A DNA stretch of 64,000 bases from Nonomuraea africana (GCF_014873535.1 NZ_JADBEF010000001.1:558001-622000); one strand, 5' to 3'; counted from the first letter of the stretch, positions 27,325 to 36,260 are shown. The notes: generated by a model not told the origin, from the letters alone. Translations and numbers: made by a program.

Positions 27325-28296
27325 TCAGGCGGCGAGCGCGATTCCCTCCGAGTCGAGAGCGGCCTTGACGCGCAGGCGGAGTTCGCGGGCCACCTCGGCC
27401 TGCCTGGAGGGAAGCGTCTTGGCGGAGACCCGGAAGATGACCGAGGTGTCGGAGATCTGCTCGATGCCGTAGACCGCGGGCTCCTCCACGATCACGCTCT
27501 CGCGGTACTCGGGGTCGTTCCACAGCTCCTCGGCCACCCGCTTGAGCAGGTCGCGGACCGCCGGCACGTCGGCGTCGTAGGCCACGGGCACGTCGACGTA
27601 GGCGCGCGACCAGCCCTGGGACTCGTTGCCGACGCGGGTGATGGTGCCGTTGCGGATGTACCAGACGCGGCCGTCGGCGTCGCGCAGCCTGGTCACCCGC
27701 AGCGTGACGGCCTCGACCGTGCCGATGGCGGCGCCGGTGTCGATCACGTCGCCGACGCCGTACTGGTCTTCGAGCAGCATGAACATGCCGGCGATGAAGT
27801 CCTTGACGAGCTCCTGGGCGCCGAAGCCGATCGCGACGCCGAGGATGCCGACGCTGGTCAGCAGCGGGGCGATGGGGATCGTCAGGCGGTCGAGCACGGT
27901 CAGGATGGCGGTGCCCATGATGACGATCGAGGCGATGTGCCGCAGGACCGAGCCCATGGTCTCGGCGCGCTGCTTGCGCCGCTCGTGCAGGAGGGCGTCG
28001 ATGCCGTCGGTGGAGGGGCTCTTGCGCAGGCGCCCGGTGATCGAGGTGGTGCTCGAGGCCCTGTTGACGACCCGCGTGATCAGCCGGTGAGCCAGCTTGC
28101 GGACCACGATGGCGATCACGACGATGAGCACGATCGTGATCGCGCTGGCGACGAGCGGTGCCCAGGCCGCCTTCTGGAAGAGACCGACGAGGGTCGAGCA
28201 CAGCGGGTCGTCGCCGCACCCTGTCGCCATCCCGTTCGCCAGTTGCTCGAAATCGGGAACGCTGGGCGATGAGTTCAGCGTGGCCAGCAGGAACAC
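27325..28296 (-). CDS. MscS-family mechanosensitive channel
   Basis: Small-conductance mechanosensitive channel of about 323 residues that opens under membrane tension. A hydrophobic N-terminus (ASAITIVLIVVIAIVVRKLA), a second helix (IASIVIMGTAILTVL) and the pore helix TM3 TSVGILGVAIGFGAQELVKD are followed by the beta domain (FMLLEDQYGVGDVIDTG, GTVEAVTLRVTRLRDADGRV, the N-G-T-I-T-R-V-G-N block) and a short C-terminal alpha/beta domain. Start GTG 28296 has GGAGGGGGA exactly 8 nt upstream; an open frame extends upstream only from a TTG. Its promoter region holds a long inverted repeat at 28320-28376. Confidence 0.9.
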   Translation of the reverse strand: MFLLATLNSSPSVPDFEQLANGMATGCGDDPLCSTLVGLFQKAAWAPLVASAITIVLIVVIAIVVRKLAHRLITRVVNRASSTTSITGRLRKSPSTDGIDALLHERRKQRAETMGSVLRHIASIVIMGTAILTVLDRLTIPIAPLLTSVGILGVAIGFGAQELVKDFIAGMFMLLEDQYGVGDVIDTGAAIGTVEAVTLRVTRLRDADGRVWYIRNGTITRVGNESQGWSRAYVDVPVAYDADVPAVRDLLKRVAEELWNDPEYRESVIVEEPAVYGIEQISDTSVIFRVSAKTLPSRQAEVARELRLRVKAALDSEGIALAA

Positions 28297-28319
28297 GAGG
28301 TGAATCCCCCTCCGGAAGC

Positions 28320-28376
28320 GGTTCGGTCGGCTAAGTTTTGGACCGTTACGACCCAAAACATACTGCCGACCGAACC
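28320..28376. repeat. Long interrupted inverted repeat upstream of the MscS gene
   Basis: Left arm: GGTTCGGTCGGC (28320-28331), TAA, GTTTTGG (28335-28341). Right arm: CCAAAAC (28353-28359), ATACT, GCCGACCGAACC (28365-28376). Nineteen base pairs form with a small unpaired bulge and an 11-nt loop. It sits in the 5' leader or promoter of the MscS gene on the minus strand. Confidence 0.8.
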
Positions 28377-28736
28377 CGTCGCCGTCACATCACGCCGGGG
28401 AAGACGGGTTTGTCAGGGCCCGGGGCCGCGGAGGGCGGGCCTGACGCTCCGGTGACAGTCGACCCGGACGGAACACACACCCGGAAGCATGTTCCGTTCC
28501 GGTTCCGGGAGGGATCCCCCGATCGTCCTCCGGGTGGAACCGGAGGGCGCTTCTCTCTGTACGGCATGCGCCGTGCCGGCGGCTGTGCCGTACAAGCCAT
28601 GTGGCGGGAACCGACGGGATGTCCAGGACCACCGTGAGCGGAGGCCCTCCGCACCGGACACCCCGTCGGCTCCGCGAGGCCGCGGTCGGGGGCGGTGAGC
28701 CGCGGTGGCTGCGCCCCACCCGGATCACCGCCATCG
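28377..28736. other. 360-bp stretch without a supported gene
   Basis: Several overlapping open frames exist on both strands but none has a plausible ribosome site, conserved composition or family features. Apart from the inverted repeat at its left edge I see nothing in it. Confidence 0.5.
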
Positions 28737-29012
28737 TCATTCCCCTACCGCGGCGAGCACGCGCGCGACCTTGGTCGCCGCGCCCGCAGGATCGTCGGCC
28801 TGGTGCATCCGCTCGCCCCACGACCAGCAGTACCACCAGTCGGGAACCTCGGACGCCGATCTGCAGGTGACGTTCTCGGCCAAGCTGGTCGCGTTTGGAT
28901 TGATCACCCTGACGAAGACCCTGCCGGAGTGTGTTCGCACCACCCTCGCGAGCAGTCCGCGAGCGTCTAGCTCTGAAACCAATCGCTCCAGATGCCCGAA
29001 GTCGTCCCCCAC
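28737..29012 (-). CDS. Small conserved-type protein divergent from an XRE/TPR regulator
   Basis: Hypothetical protein of 91 residues. It starts at GTG 29012 with GGGAGGG 7 nt upstream, a strong ribosome site. The sequence is an alpha/beta mix: HLERLVSELDARGLLARVV, then RVFVRVINPNATSLAENVTC, then the aromatic EVPDWWYCWSWGERM and a final helix. The WWYxWSWGE patch is a pattern I know from small actinobacterial proteins encoded beside XRE-type regulators; no function is established. It is divergent from the 518-residue regulator across 274 bp. A small product of similar size, at 40840, lies beside the other XRE gene in this window. Confidence 0.75.
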   Translation of the reverse strand: MGDDFGHLERLVSELDARGLLARVVRTHSGRVFVRVINPNATSLAENVTCRSASEVPDWWYCWSWGERMHQADDPAGAATKVARVLAAVGE

Positions 29013-29213
29013 TCTCTCGCCCTCCCTCGATGGAATCGTTGCTGGTGAGAGAAAGGTGACTCATGACCATGGGGGGCGTCAACGCACTCCGAATGCCCCT
29101 GGGGAGTGCCCTTGACCCTCGCGGGTTGTAAGAAACAGTCCCCTGGAGGACGATCCTTATCCGTAAGCTTCAAGGGTGCATTTTCATCCTGTCACTAATG
29201 GTTCATAGTTTTC

Positions 29214-29244
29214 TTGAGGCAGAGTGCATCCCTCCCGCTACTCT
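29214..29244 (+). promoter_or_regulatory. Putative sigma70-type promoter for the XRE/TPR gene
   Basis: TTGAGG (29214-29219) and TACTCT (29239-29244) are separated by 19 bp in an unusually AT-rich pocket (29,190-29,260), 43 nt before ATG 29287. Confidence 0.45.
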
Positions 29245-29286
29245 GCGTCATTAGAAGTGCCTTGCGGCTCAGAGAGAGGGGCCGGG

Positions 29287-30843
29287 ATGTCCGGCAGGCA
29301 GCACAGGGAAACGGAGATCGCCAGGCGGATCCGGGCAAAGGGTCTGGCCGGTGGGCGGTCGTGTGCTCAGATCGCCGAAGAGATCCACGAGACATGCAGC
29401 CCTCAGTTCGGCACGACGAAGATCAAGAGCCATCGGCTCGCGCACGGCATCGCGCTGGCCGACGTCATCGAACAGGTGCGCGCGCTGTTCGAAAGGGACG
29501 AGAAACCCGCGCCCGGCATCGGTGAGACGCTCCTGTCGGCCTACGAGAGCGGCCTGAAACGTCCGGGGCCTGAGTATCTCCACTATTTGTGCACCGTTTA
29601 TCGCGTCGAACCGGTCTCACTCGGCTATGACGGTCCCTGCATCTGCGGCCACGGCCACCGCACACCGGGGGCCCCGCGGGGCGAGTCCAACGACACCAGG
29701 GGCGAGCTCCTCGCCGCGCGCCACCTGTGGATCAATCCGTCCGGCACGGAGGCCGGCGCCGACGCCGCCAAGGACGACGACGAGAACGTCCTGCGCAGGA
29801 CGTTGTTAACGCTTCTGGACAACAAGTCCAGCGGAACCCTCAGGGAGCTCGAGCCGCAGGTGCTCTCCGCCGTGGAGGGCATCCGGAGGCGCATGGACGA
29901 GACACTGGTGACGGCCACGGTCTCACCGGCGATGCTCGACCAGTGGGAGGAGGCGACGCTCAGCTTCGGCCGCCAGTACACCAGCACGCCGCCGCTGCGG
30001 CTGCTGTGCGACGTGCTGCTGGAGCTCAGCGCGGTGCGCGCGGCGATGAGCCGCCGCCAGCCGACCGATCTCCAGGAACGGTTGTGCCGCATGGCCGCCC
30101 AGCTGTCCGGGCTGAGCGGGATGATCATGATCAATCTGGGCGACCACCGGCTCGCCCGCTCCTTCTTCCGCACCGGGCGCACCGCGGCCGACGAGACGGG
30201 CGACCGCGCGCTGCGCGCGTGGGTCACCGCCCGCGAGTCGCTCGTGCCGCTCTACTACGGCGACGCGCGCGAGGCGCTCAACCTCGCCAAGAAGAGCCGC
30301 GACCTGGCGGGGCAGACGCCCTGTGTCGCGCAGGCCATGGCTCCGGTCGTCGAGGCCAGGGCGCTGGCGCTGCTCGCCGGCACCAACAGCAAGAAGGAAG
30401 TGGTCGACCAGGCCAAGCGGGCGCTGCAGAAGGCCCGCAACGCCTTCTCGCACATGAAGGCCAACGAGCAGGAGGACGTCGCGTTCGGCTACACCGAAAA
30501 GCAGCTCTACTTCTACCAGGGAGACGTGCTGACCAAGCTCGGGCAGACGATCGAGGCCGACATCGCGCTCGAGCAGGCGCTGGAGAAGTACTCCGACCAC
30601 ATCCTCGACCAGACGCTGATCAGGCTCGACCAGGCGCAGTGCCGCCTGCTCGAGGGTGACATCGACGAGGCGATGCAGGTGGCCGGTGACGCGGCGCGGC
30701 TGCTCAAGCCGGAGTACCGCACCGACTTCATCCTCAGGCCGGCGATCGAGTTCACCCGATCCGCCGAGGCCCACGGGGCGAAGGACCACCCCGGACTCCA
30801 GGAGTTCCGCGAGCTCATGGGAATCGCGGGGGACAAGTCGTGA
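29287..30843 (+). CDS. XRE-like transcriptional regulator with helical-repeat sensor, TTA codon
   Basis: Regulator of 518 residues. The N-terminal ~110 residues are a DNA-binding region with HTH-like segments (LAGGRSCAQIAEEIHETCSP and LLSAYESGLKRPGPEYLHYL, the second fitting an XRE recognition helix), then a Cys/His/Gly stretch PCICGHGHR. From about 165 the protein is all helical with TPR-type pairs (SFFRTGRTAADETGDRALRA, ALNLAKKSRDLAG, DIALEQALEKYSD), as in peptide- or signal-sensing regulators. A rare TTA codon lies at 29806-29808, so translation may depend on the bldA-type tRNA. ATG 29287 follows GAGGGG. Its stop overlaps the GNAT gene (GTGA). Signal unknown. Confidence 0.82.
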   Translation: MSGRQHRETEIARRIRAKGLAGGRSCAQIAEEIHETCSPQFGTTKIKSHRLAHGIALADVIEQVRALFERDEKPAPGIGETLLSAYESGLKRPGPEYLHYLCTVYRVEPVSLGYDGPCICGHGHRTPGAPRGESNDTRGELLAARHLWINPSGTEAGADAAKDDDENVLRRTLLTLLDNKSSGTLRELEPQVLSAVEGIRRRMDETLVTATVSPAMLDQWEEATLSFGRQYTSTPPLRLLCDVLLELSAVRAAMSRRQPTDLQERLCRMAAQLSGLSGMIMINLGDHRLARSFFRTGRTAADETGDRALRAWVTARESLVPLYYGDAREALNLAKKSRDLAGQTPCVAQAMAPVVEARALALLAGTNSKKEVVDQAKRALQKARNAFSHMKANEQEDVAFGYTEKQLYFYQGDVLTKLGQTIEADIALEQALEKYSDHILDQTLIRLDQAQCRLLEGDIDEAMQVAGDAARLLKPEYRTDFILRPAIEFTRSAEAHGAKDHPGLQEFRELMGIAGDKS

Positions 30844-31322
30844 GCCTGCGTGTCCGCCGTTATCGCTGGTCCGACCTCGACGCGATCTACTCGCTGCACC
30901 AGATCTGCCTGGCAGAGGTCGGCATCGTGCCAGGCGACGGGGTCTACTACGACGACGACTTCCCCCGCATCCACCAGATGTATCTGAGCAGCGGCGGGGA
31001 GTTCCTGGTCGGAGAGGCCGAAGGCCGCCTCGCCGCCATGGGCGGGCTGCGCCCGATCGACGAGCACACCGCCGAGGTGTGCAGGCTGCGCGTCCATCCG
31101 GAGTTCCAGCGGCGCGGCTACGGCGCGCACATGCTGCAGGCGCTGGAGGGCCGCGCGGCCATGCTCGGGTTCACCAAGCTGCGCGGGGACACCACGATGA
31201 ACCAGGGCGCCGCGCTGGCGCTCTACGAGCGGCAGGGATGGAGGGAGCTGTCCAGGCAGCAGGTGGGCGACCACATCGTGATCTACGGCGAGAAGACTCT
31301 CACCCATGTCCTCACTCCCTGA
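30840..31322 (+). CDS. GNAT acetyltransferase coupled to the XRE/TPR regulator
   Basis: Single GNAT domain of 160 residues that transfers acetyl from acetyl-CoA to an unknown amine. The acetyl-CoA loop is RVHPEFQRRGYGAHMLQALE and the C-terminal helix-strand is ALYERQGWRE. GTG 30840 overlaps the regulator stop, so the two are translated together and probably act in one response. The N-terminal part (YRWSDLDAIYSLHQICLAEV) is typical of small-molecule or protein acetyltransferases. Eighty-seven nt separate it from the ABC exporter genes. Confidence 0.88.
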   Translation: MSLRVRRYRWSDLDAIYSLHQICLAEVGIVPGDGVYYDDDFPRIHQMYLSSGGEFLVGEAEGRLAAMGGLRPIDEHTAEVCRLRVHPEFQRRGYGAHMLQALEGRAAMLGFTKLRGDTTMNQGAALALYERQGWRELSRQQVGDHIVIYGEKTLTHVLTP

Positions 31323-31409
31323 GGCGGCGGGCGCGACCCAGGCCGACGGCCTTCAGCCCGCCGCGTAACCCCATGGGCGCGTCGCGGGAGCCGATCTAGC
31401 GTCGGGTGT

Positions 31410-33119
31410 GTGCTGATCCGACTGCTGCGGACGCAGCTGCCGCCCTCCCGCACCGCCCTGGTCATGCTCGTCCTGCTGCAGAGCGCGCAGACGATCGCCC
31501 TGCTCTTCCTTCCCGCCCTCAACGCCGCTCTCATCGACGACGGCGTGCTCAAGGGCGACACCCGGCGCGTCCTGACCCTCGGGGTGGTCATGACGGCGGT
31601 CACGCTGGCGCAGGTCGTGTGCGCGGGAGCGGCGGTCCGCCTCGGCGTCCGCGTCGCGGCGACGCTCGGCAGGGACGTCAGAGCCGCGGTCTTCACCCGC
31701 GTGCAGGGACTGTCCGGCCGGCAGCTGGCCGGGTTCGGCACGGCCTCGCTGATCACCCGCACCACCGGCGACGTCCAGCAGGTGCAGCAGTTCGTGCTGG
31801 CGGCCTGCACAGTGCTGGTCTCGGTGCCCATCATGTGCGTCGGCGCGGTGGCGCTGGCGCTCGGCCAGGACGTCCCGCTGTCGGGCACGCTGCTGGTGAT
31901 GACCCCGGTGCTGGGCGTCGCCATGGCCGCGGTCGTGCGCAGGCTGCGCCCGCTGTTCAGGCGGACGCAACAGCGGGTGGACACCGTCAACAGGATCCTG
32001 CGCGAGCAGATCACCGGCCTTCGCGTCATCAGGGCCTTCGGGAAGGAGGAGCACGAGAGGCTTCGCTTCGCCGCGGCCAGCCAGGACCTCGCCGACGTCG
32101 CGGTGCGGGCTGGCCGGCTGCAGACGCTGCTGCTCCCGCTGGGCACCACGGTGGTGAACGTCTTCAGCGTGGCCGTGGTGTGGCTCGGCGCCTCCAGGGT
32201 GAGCGGCGGCGCGATGGGCGCGGGCGAGCTGATCGCCTTCCTCACCTACCTGACCCAGATCGTCACGGCCGTCATGTCGGCGACGTTCGTCCTCATGACG
32301 ATGCCGCGCGCCGAGGTCTGCGCCGAGCGGATCCAGGAGGTGCTCGACACCGCGCAGGACCTGGCGGCGCCCGTCAGGCCCGTGCGGACGATGCGCCGCA
32401 GGGGGCACGTGGAGGTGCGCGGGGCCACCTTCGGCTACCCGGGCGCGAAGACGGCCGCGCTGCGCGGGGTCGACCTGACGGCACGGCCGGGGGAGACCAC
32501 CGCGGTGCTCGGCTCGATCGGCAGCGGCAAGTCCACGCTGCTCGGGCTGGTGCCCAGACTGTTCGACGCCTCGGGCGGCCAGGTGCTGGTCGGCGGGGTG
32601 GACGTGCGCGAGCTCGACCCCGCCCTGCTGGCGGCGACGATCGGGCTGGTGCCGCAGCGGCCCTACCTGTTCTCCGGCACGGTCGCCGACACCCTCAGGT
32701 ACGGCAGGCGGGAGGCGTCCGACGAGGAGCTCTGGCGGGCGCTGGGGGTGGCCCAGGCCCTCGACTTCGTCAGGAGCCTCGACCAGCCGGTGAGCCAGGG
32801 CGGCGCCAACCTGTCGGGCGGTCAGCGCCAGCGGCTGTCGATCGCCAGGGCCCTGGTCCGGCGCCCCCAGATCTACCTGCTCGACGACCCCTTCTCGGCG
32901 CTCGACCGGGACACCGCGGACGCGCTGGGCACCGCGCTGGCCGAGGAGACCACGGGAGCGACGGTGGTGATCGTGGCCCAGCGGGTGGACGCGGTCCGCG
33001 CCGCCGAGCGTGTGGTGGTGCTGGAGGCCGGCCTGGTGGCGGGCGCCGGCACGCACGCGGAGCTGCTGCGGACCTGTCCCACCTACCAGGAGATCGCCCG
33101 CTCCCAGGAGACGGTGTGA
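31410..33119 (+). CDS. ABC exporter half-transporter A (degenerate NBD)
   Basis: Membrane exporter subunit, six TM helices followed by one NBD (569 residues). The Walker A GSIGSGKST is at about 368, the signature LSGGQRQR (about 468) is canonical, but the catalytic Glu after Walker B is Asp (LLDDPFSALD) and the H-loop His is Gln (VIVAQRVDAV). This is the pattern of the non-catalytic half of a heterodimer such as TM287/288. GTG 31410 starts the gene; its stop overlaps subunit B by a GTGA. Substrate is not readable; such pairs export drugs, lipids or peptides. The regulator-GNAT pair lies just upstream. Confidence 0.92.
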   Translation: MLIRLLRTQLPPSRTALVMLVLLQSAQTIALLFLPALNAALIDDGVLKGDTRRVLTLGVVMTAVTLAQVVCAGAAVRLGVRVAATLGRDVRAAVFTRVQGLSGRQLAGFGTASLITRTTGDVQQVQQFVLAACTVLVSVPIMCVGAVALALGQDVPLSGTLLVMTPVLGVAMAAVVRRLRPLFRRTQQRVDTVNRILREQITGLRVIRAFGKEEHERLRFAAASQDLADVAVRAGRLQTLLLPLGTTVVNVFSVAVVWLGASRVSGGAMGAGELIAFLTYLTQIVTAVMSATFVLMTMPRAEVCAERIQEVLDTAQDLAAPVRPVRTMRRRGHVEVRGATFGYPGAKTAALRGVDLTARPGETTAVLGSIGSGKSTLLGLVPRLFDASGGQVLVGGVDVRELDPALLAATIGLVPQRPYLFSGTVADTLRYGRREASDEELWRALGVAQALDFVRSLDQPVSQGGANLSGGQRQRLSIARALVRRPQIYLLDDPFSALDRDTADALGTALAEETTGATVVIVAQRVDAVRAAERVVVLEAGLVAGAGTHAELLRTCPTYQEIARSQETV

Positions 33120-34750
33120 GGCGCCTGCTCGTGGCGCAGTGGCCGCTGCTCGCGCTCTCCGCCCTGTGCGGGCTCGTCAGCGTCGCGCTGGTGGTCGCCG
33201 GACCGCTGCTGCTCGGCGCGGCCACCGACCTGGTCGTGGCGGGAGCGCCGGCGGAGCTGCCCGCGGCGCTGGGCGTGACGCTGGCGGTCTATGTCGTCTC
33301 CGGGCTGTTCTGGGCGGCGCAGGGCCGGGTGACCACGCTCGTCGTGCAGCGCGCCGCGCTCCGGCTGCGCGCCGACGTCGAGGAGAAGCTGGCCAGGCTG
33401 CCCGTGGCCTACGTCGACGGCATGCCGCGCGGCGAGCTGCTGAGCAGGGCCACCAACGACATCGAGGCCGTCACGCTGACGCTGCAGCAGTCGGTCAGCC
33501 AGATCGTCAACTCCATGTTGATCGTGGTGGGCACGCTGGTGATGATGGTCGGCATCTCGCCGCTTCTCGCGCTCGTCGCGGTGGTCACCGTACCGGTGTC
33601 GGTGGCGGTGTCCGCGGCGATCGGCAGGCGCGCGCGGCCGCACTTCACCCGGCAGGGAAGGGTCACGGGTGAGCTCGGCGCCCACGTGGAGGAGATGTAC
33701 ACCGGCCATGCCCTGGTGCGGGCCTTCGGCCGCCAGGACGAGTCCGCGGCCGTCTTCCACGCCCGCAACCAGGAGCTGTTCGAGGCCGGTTCGCGTGCGC
33801 AGTTCGTCAGCGGGCTGATCCAGCCGGCGCTGATGTTCGTCGCCAACCTCGGCTACGTGGTCGTGGCGGTGGCAGGCGGGCTGCGGGTGGCCTCGGGCGC
33901 GCTGACGATCGGCGAGGTGCAGGCGTTCGTGCAGTACGCCCGCTACTTCGGCGGCCCGCTGTCCAACGTGGCGAGCCTGTCGGCGCTGGTGCAGTCGGGG
34001 CTCGCCTCGTCGGCCCGGATCGCCGAGCTGCTGGCGGCTCCGGAGGAGCCGCCCGAGCCCAGCCATCCGGTACGGCCCTCCGCGCGCGGCCACGTCGTCT
34101 TCCACGACGTGAGCTTCGGCTACGCCACGGGGCCGCCGGTGATCGAGCATCTGTCGCTGGAGGTGCGGCCCGGGCAGCGGGCGGCCGTCGTCGGCCCGAC
34201 GGGAGCGGGCAAGACCACGCTGGTCAACCTGCTGATGCGCTTCCACGAGCTGACCGGAGGACGCATCACCGTCGACGGCGTCGACCTCACCGCCATGTCG
34301 AGGGCCTGCCTGCGCTCGGTGGTCGGCATGGTGCCGCAGGACACGTGGCTGTTCGGCGGCACGATCACCGACAACATCGCCTATGGCGCGGCGCACGCCA
34401 CCAGGCAGCAGGTCGCGCGGGCGGCTCGCCTGGCCTGTGTCGACTGGCCGCTCGACACCGTGCTCGACGAGGACGGCGGGGGGCTCAGCGCGGGCGAGCG
34501 CCAGCTCATCGCCATCGCGAGGGCGTTCGTGGCCGATCCCGCCGTCCTGGTGCTGGACGAGGCGACCAGCTCGGTCGACACCAGGACGGAGGCGCGGGTG
34601 CTCCGGGCGATGCGACAGCTCAGCGAGGGCCGCACCTGTTTCGTGATCGCCCACCGGCCCTCCGCGATCAGCGACGCCGACGTGGTCATCACCATGGCGA
34701 CCGGCGAACAGCGCGAAATCGACCCTCGAATCGGGGCGGGTGATGCGTGA
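33116..34750 (+). CDS. ABC exporter half-transporter B (catalytic NBD, short C-terminus)
   Basis: Second half of the exporter, 544 residues. TM domain with the usual intracellular loop motif (LARLPVAYVDGMPRGELLSR), then the NBD: Walker A GPTGAGKTT (about 361), a degenerate signature LSAGERQ (about 457), Walker B VLDEATSSVD with the catalytic Glu, and the H-loop His in IAHRPSAI. The consensus ATP site would therefore combine subunit B Walker motifs with subunit A LSGGQ. The C-terminus after the H-loop ends quickly (QREIDPRIGAGDA) and lacks the last ~25-30 residues usual in the family. GTG 33116 overlaps the stop of A. Confidence 0.92.
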   Translation: MRRLLVAQWPLLALSALCGLVSVALVVAGPLLLGAATDLVVAGAPAELPAALGVTLAVYVVSGLFWAAQGRVTTLVVQRAALRLRADVEEKLARLPVAYVDGMPRGELLSRATNDIEAVTLTLQQSVSQIVNSMLIVVGTLVMMVGISPLLALVAVVTVPVSVAVSAAIGRRARPHFTRQGRVTGELGAHVEEMYTGHALVRAFGRQDESAAVFHARNQELFEAGSRAQFVSGLIQPALMFVANLGYVVVAVAGGLRVASGALTIGEVQAFVQYARYFGGPLSNVASLSALVQSGLASSARIAELLAAPEEPPEPSHPVRPSARGHVVFHDVSFGYATGPPVIEHLSLEVRPGQRAAVVGPTGAGKTTLVNLLMRFHELTGGRITVDGVDLTAMSRACLRSVVGMVPQDTWLFGGTITDNIAYGAAHATRQQVARAARLACVDWPLDTVLDEDGGGLSAGERQLIAIARAFVADPAVLVLDEATSSVDTRTEARVLRAMRQLSEGRTCFVIAHRPSAISDADVVITMATGEQREIDPRIGAGDA

Positions 34751-34889
34751 GTGTCTGAGGTTAATGGGCGGATTGCCGTAATCGCTCGGAGGAGTATTGA
34801 CGGGCCCCCGAGTGATGCTCTTCCCCCTGCGTGTAAGTGCAGCCCCTCCGCCCGCTCACAGCGCGTCAAGAGACGTCCAAGCTAGTGAG

Positions 34890-36206
34890 ATGCTGCCGTG
34901 CATGGCAGTGGTGGCCGCTCCACGACCCCTCCTGGGAGCCGTGCTTCTGTTGTTCGTCAGCGCCGCTTGGGGGTCGGCCTTTCCGCTGATGAAGAATCTC
35001 ATCGACGAGCCCATGAGCATGTCGGTGACGGACCTGCTGGCCGAGCGGTACACGATCGCGGCCGCGGTCCTGTTCCTCATCAGGCCCAGGAGCCTGCGCG
35101 GCCTCGCGAGGGGAACCTGGTCGCGGGGGATCATCCTGGGCGTCATGTTCGGGGTCGGCCAGACCATGCAGGCCTTCGCGCTCGACGACCTCTCCTCGGC
35201 GGTGTCGGGCTTCGCCGTCGGCTGCAACGTCGTCATGACGCCGGTGCTCGCGCTGGTCCTGTTCCGCGTCAGAGTGCCCAAGCGCATCTGGTACGGCGTG
35301 GCGCTCGCGCTCTGCGGTGTGGCGATCTTCGCGCTGATGAAGGGCGACGGGGTGCGGTTCGCCCCCGTGGCGCTCGGGCTGACGCTGTGCGCGGCCGCGC
35401 TGTACGCCTGCCACACGCTCGTGCTCGGCAACTTCTCCAGGGCCAACTACAACGCCTACGCCATCACCGTCATCCAGCTGCTGACCATCGGGTTGCTCAC
35501 GGGGGTGCTGGCGGTGCCCGACGGGCTCGAGGCGCCGCCTGGGCCCTACGGCTGGCTCAAGCTCGCCCACCTGGCGATCGTCTCGTGCGCGCTCGGCTTC
35601 CTCGCCCGCTCCTTCGGCCAGCGGCACGTGCAGGCGGTGCCGAGCGCGGTGCTGCTGTCGTCCCAGCCGTTGTGGGTGGCGCTCATCGCGCTGCTGTGCG
35701 ACGAGCCGGTGGCCATGAGCGTGCTGGTGGGCGGGCCGTTCATGGCGGCGGCCATGCTGCTGGCCGTACCGTCGAGGGGCGCGCCCGTGGTGGTCGGCGA
35801 TCCTCCCGCCAGGGTGCCGCAGGCTCCCGAGGCGGACGAGGGGCTGCGCAGGGCGGCCAAGCGGGCCGCCGAGGTGCTGGCGTCGCTGCGCGCCCCCGAG
35901 CCCGCCCCGGCCAGGCCGCCGGTTCCCGTCGACCTCGCTCAGGTCAGGGAGTGCTGGATCAGGGCGGCGGAGCGCGACCCCGACGTGGAGCCCTGGTGCT
36001 CGCTGGCCCGCAAGGGTGGCGGAGAGCCCGGCATCGAGCGGCTCATCGAGCACGCCACCGAGATCGTCAAGGCCAGGCGGGAGCCGTCGAGCCAGGACGG
36101 CTGCCTGACCTTCCCGCTCAGCGGGCGCTGCCTGTGCGCGCTTCGCCCCGAACCGGTGTGCGCGTCCGAGCCGCATGAGGTCCCAGATATCGGTGTTATG
36201 CGGTAA
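34890..36206 (+). CDS. DMT/EamA-family transporter with Cys-rich cytosolic tail
   Basis: Ten-TM permease of the drug/metabolite superfamily. Two EamA halves: LLGAVLLLFVSAAWGSAFPL with TM1, FGVGQTMQAFALDDLSSAVS, then VALGLTLCAAALYACHTLVL and SAVLLSSQPLWVALIALL. After TM10 (about residue 300) an extra ~120-residue soluble tail contains seven Cys in REC, PWC, DGC, RCLC and PVC settings. The ribosome-like GGAGGAG at 34788-34794 is too far from ATG 34890 and too near TTG 34797; starts at 34815, 34890 and 34902 are all possible, and 34890 is chosen because TM1 begins soon after. Substrate unknown. The tail is unusual. Confidence 0.82.
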   Translation: MLPCMAVVAAPRPLLGAVLLLFVSAAWGSAFPLMKNLIDEPMSMSVTDLLAERYTIAAAVLFLIRPRSLRGLARGTWSRGIILGVMFGVGQTMQAFALDDLSSAVSGFAVGCNVVMTPVLALVLFRVRVPKRIWYGVALALCGVAIFALMKGDGVRFAPVALGLTLCAAALYACHTLVLGNFSRANYNAYAITVIQLLTIGLLTGVLAVPDGLEAPPGPYGWLKLAHLAIVSCALGFLARSFGQRHVQAVPSAVLLSSQPLWVALIALLCDEPVAMSVLVGGPFMAAAMLLAVPSRGAPVVVGDPPARVPQAPEADEGLRRAAKRAAEVLASLRAPEPAPARPPVPVDLAQVRECWIRAAERDPDVEPWCSLARKGGGEPGIERLIEHATEIVKARREPSSQDGCLTFPLSGRCLCALRPEPVCASEPHEVPDIGVMR

Positions 36207-36229
36207 TCCAGACCGCTTTTACATAGGCC

Positions 36230-36258
36230 TTGCGGTTCGTCGACTTTTCAATTAAGTG
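36230..36258 (+). promoter_or_regulatory. Possible promoter of the peptide cassette
   Basis: TTGCGG (36230-36235), a 17-nt spacer, then TAAGTG (36253-36258), in an AT-rich pocket 30 nt before the peptide start codon. The -10 match is weak. Confidence 0.35.
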
Positions 36259-36260
36259 TG

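Noticed and set aside
34788..34799. Strong ribosome site GGAGGAG starting a short leader ORF at TTG 34797
   Set aside because: The spacing to TTG is 2 nt and the frame is the same as the DMT gene; no separate peptide is supported.
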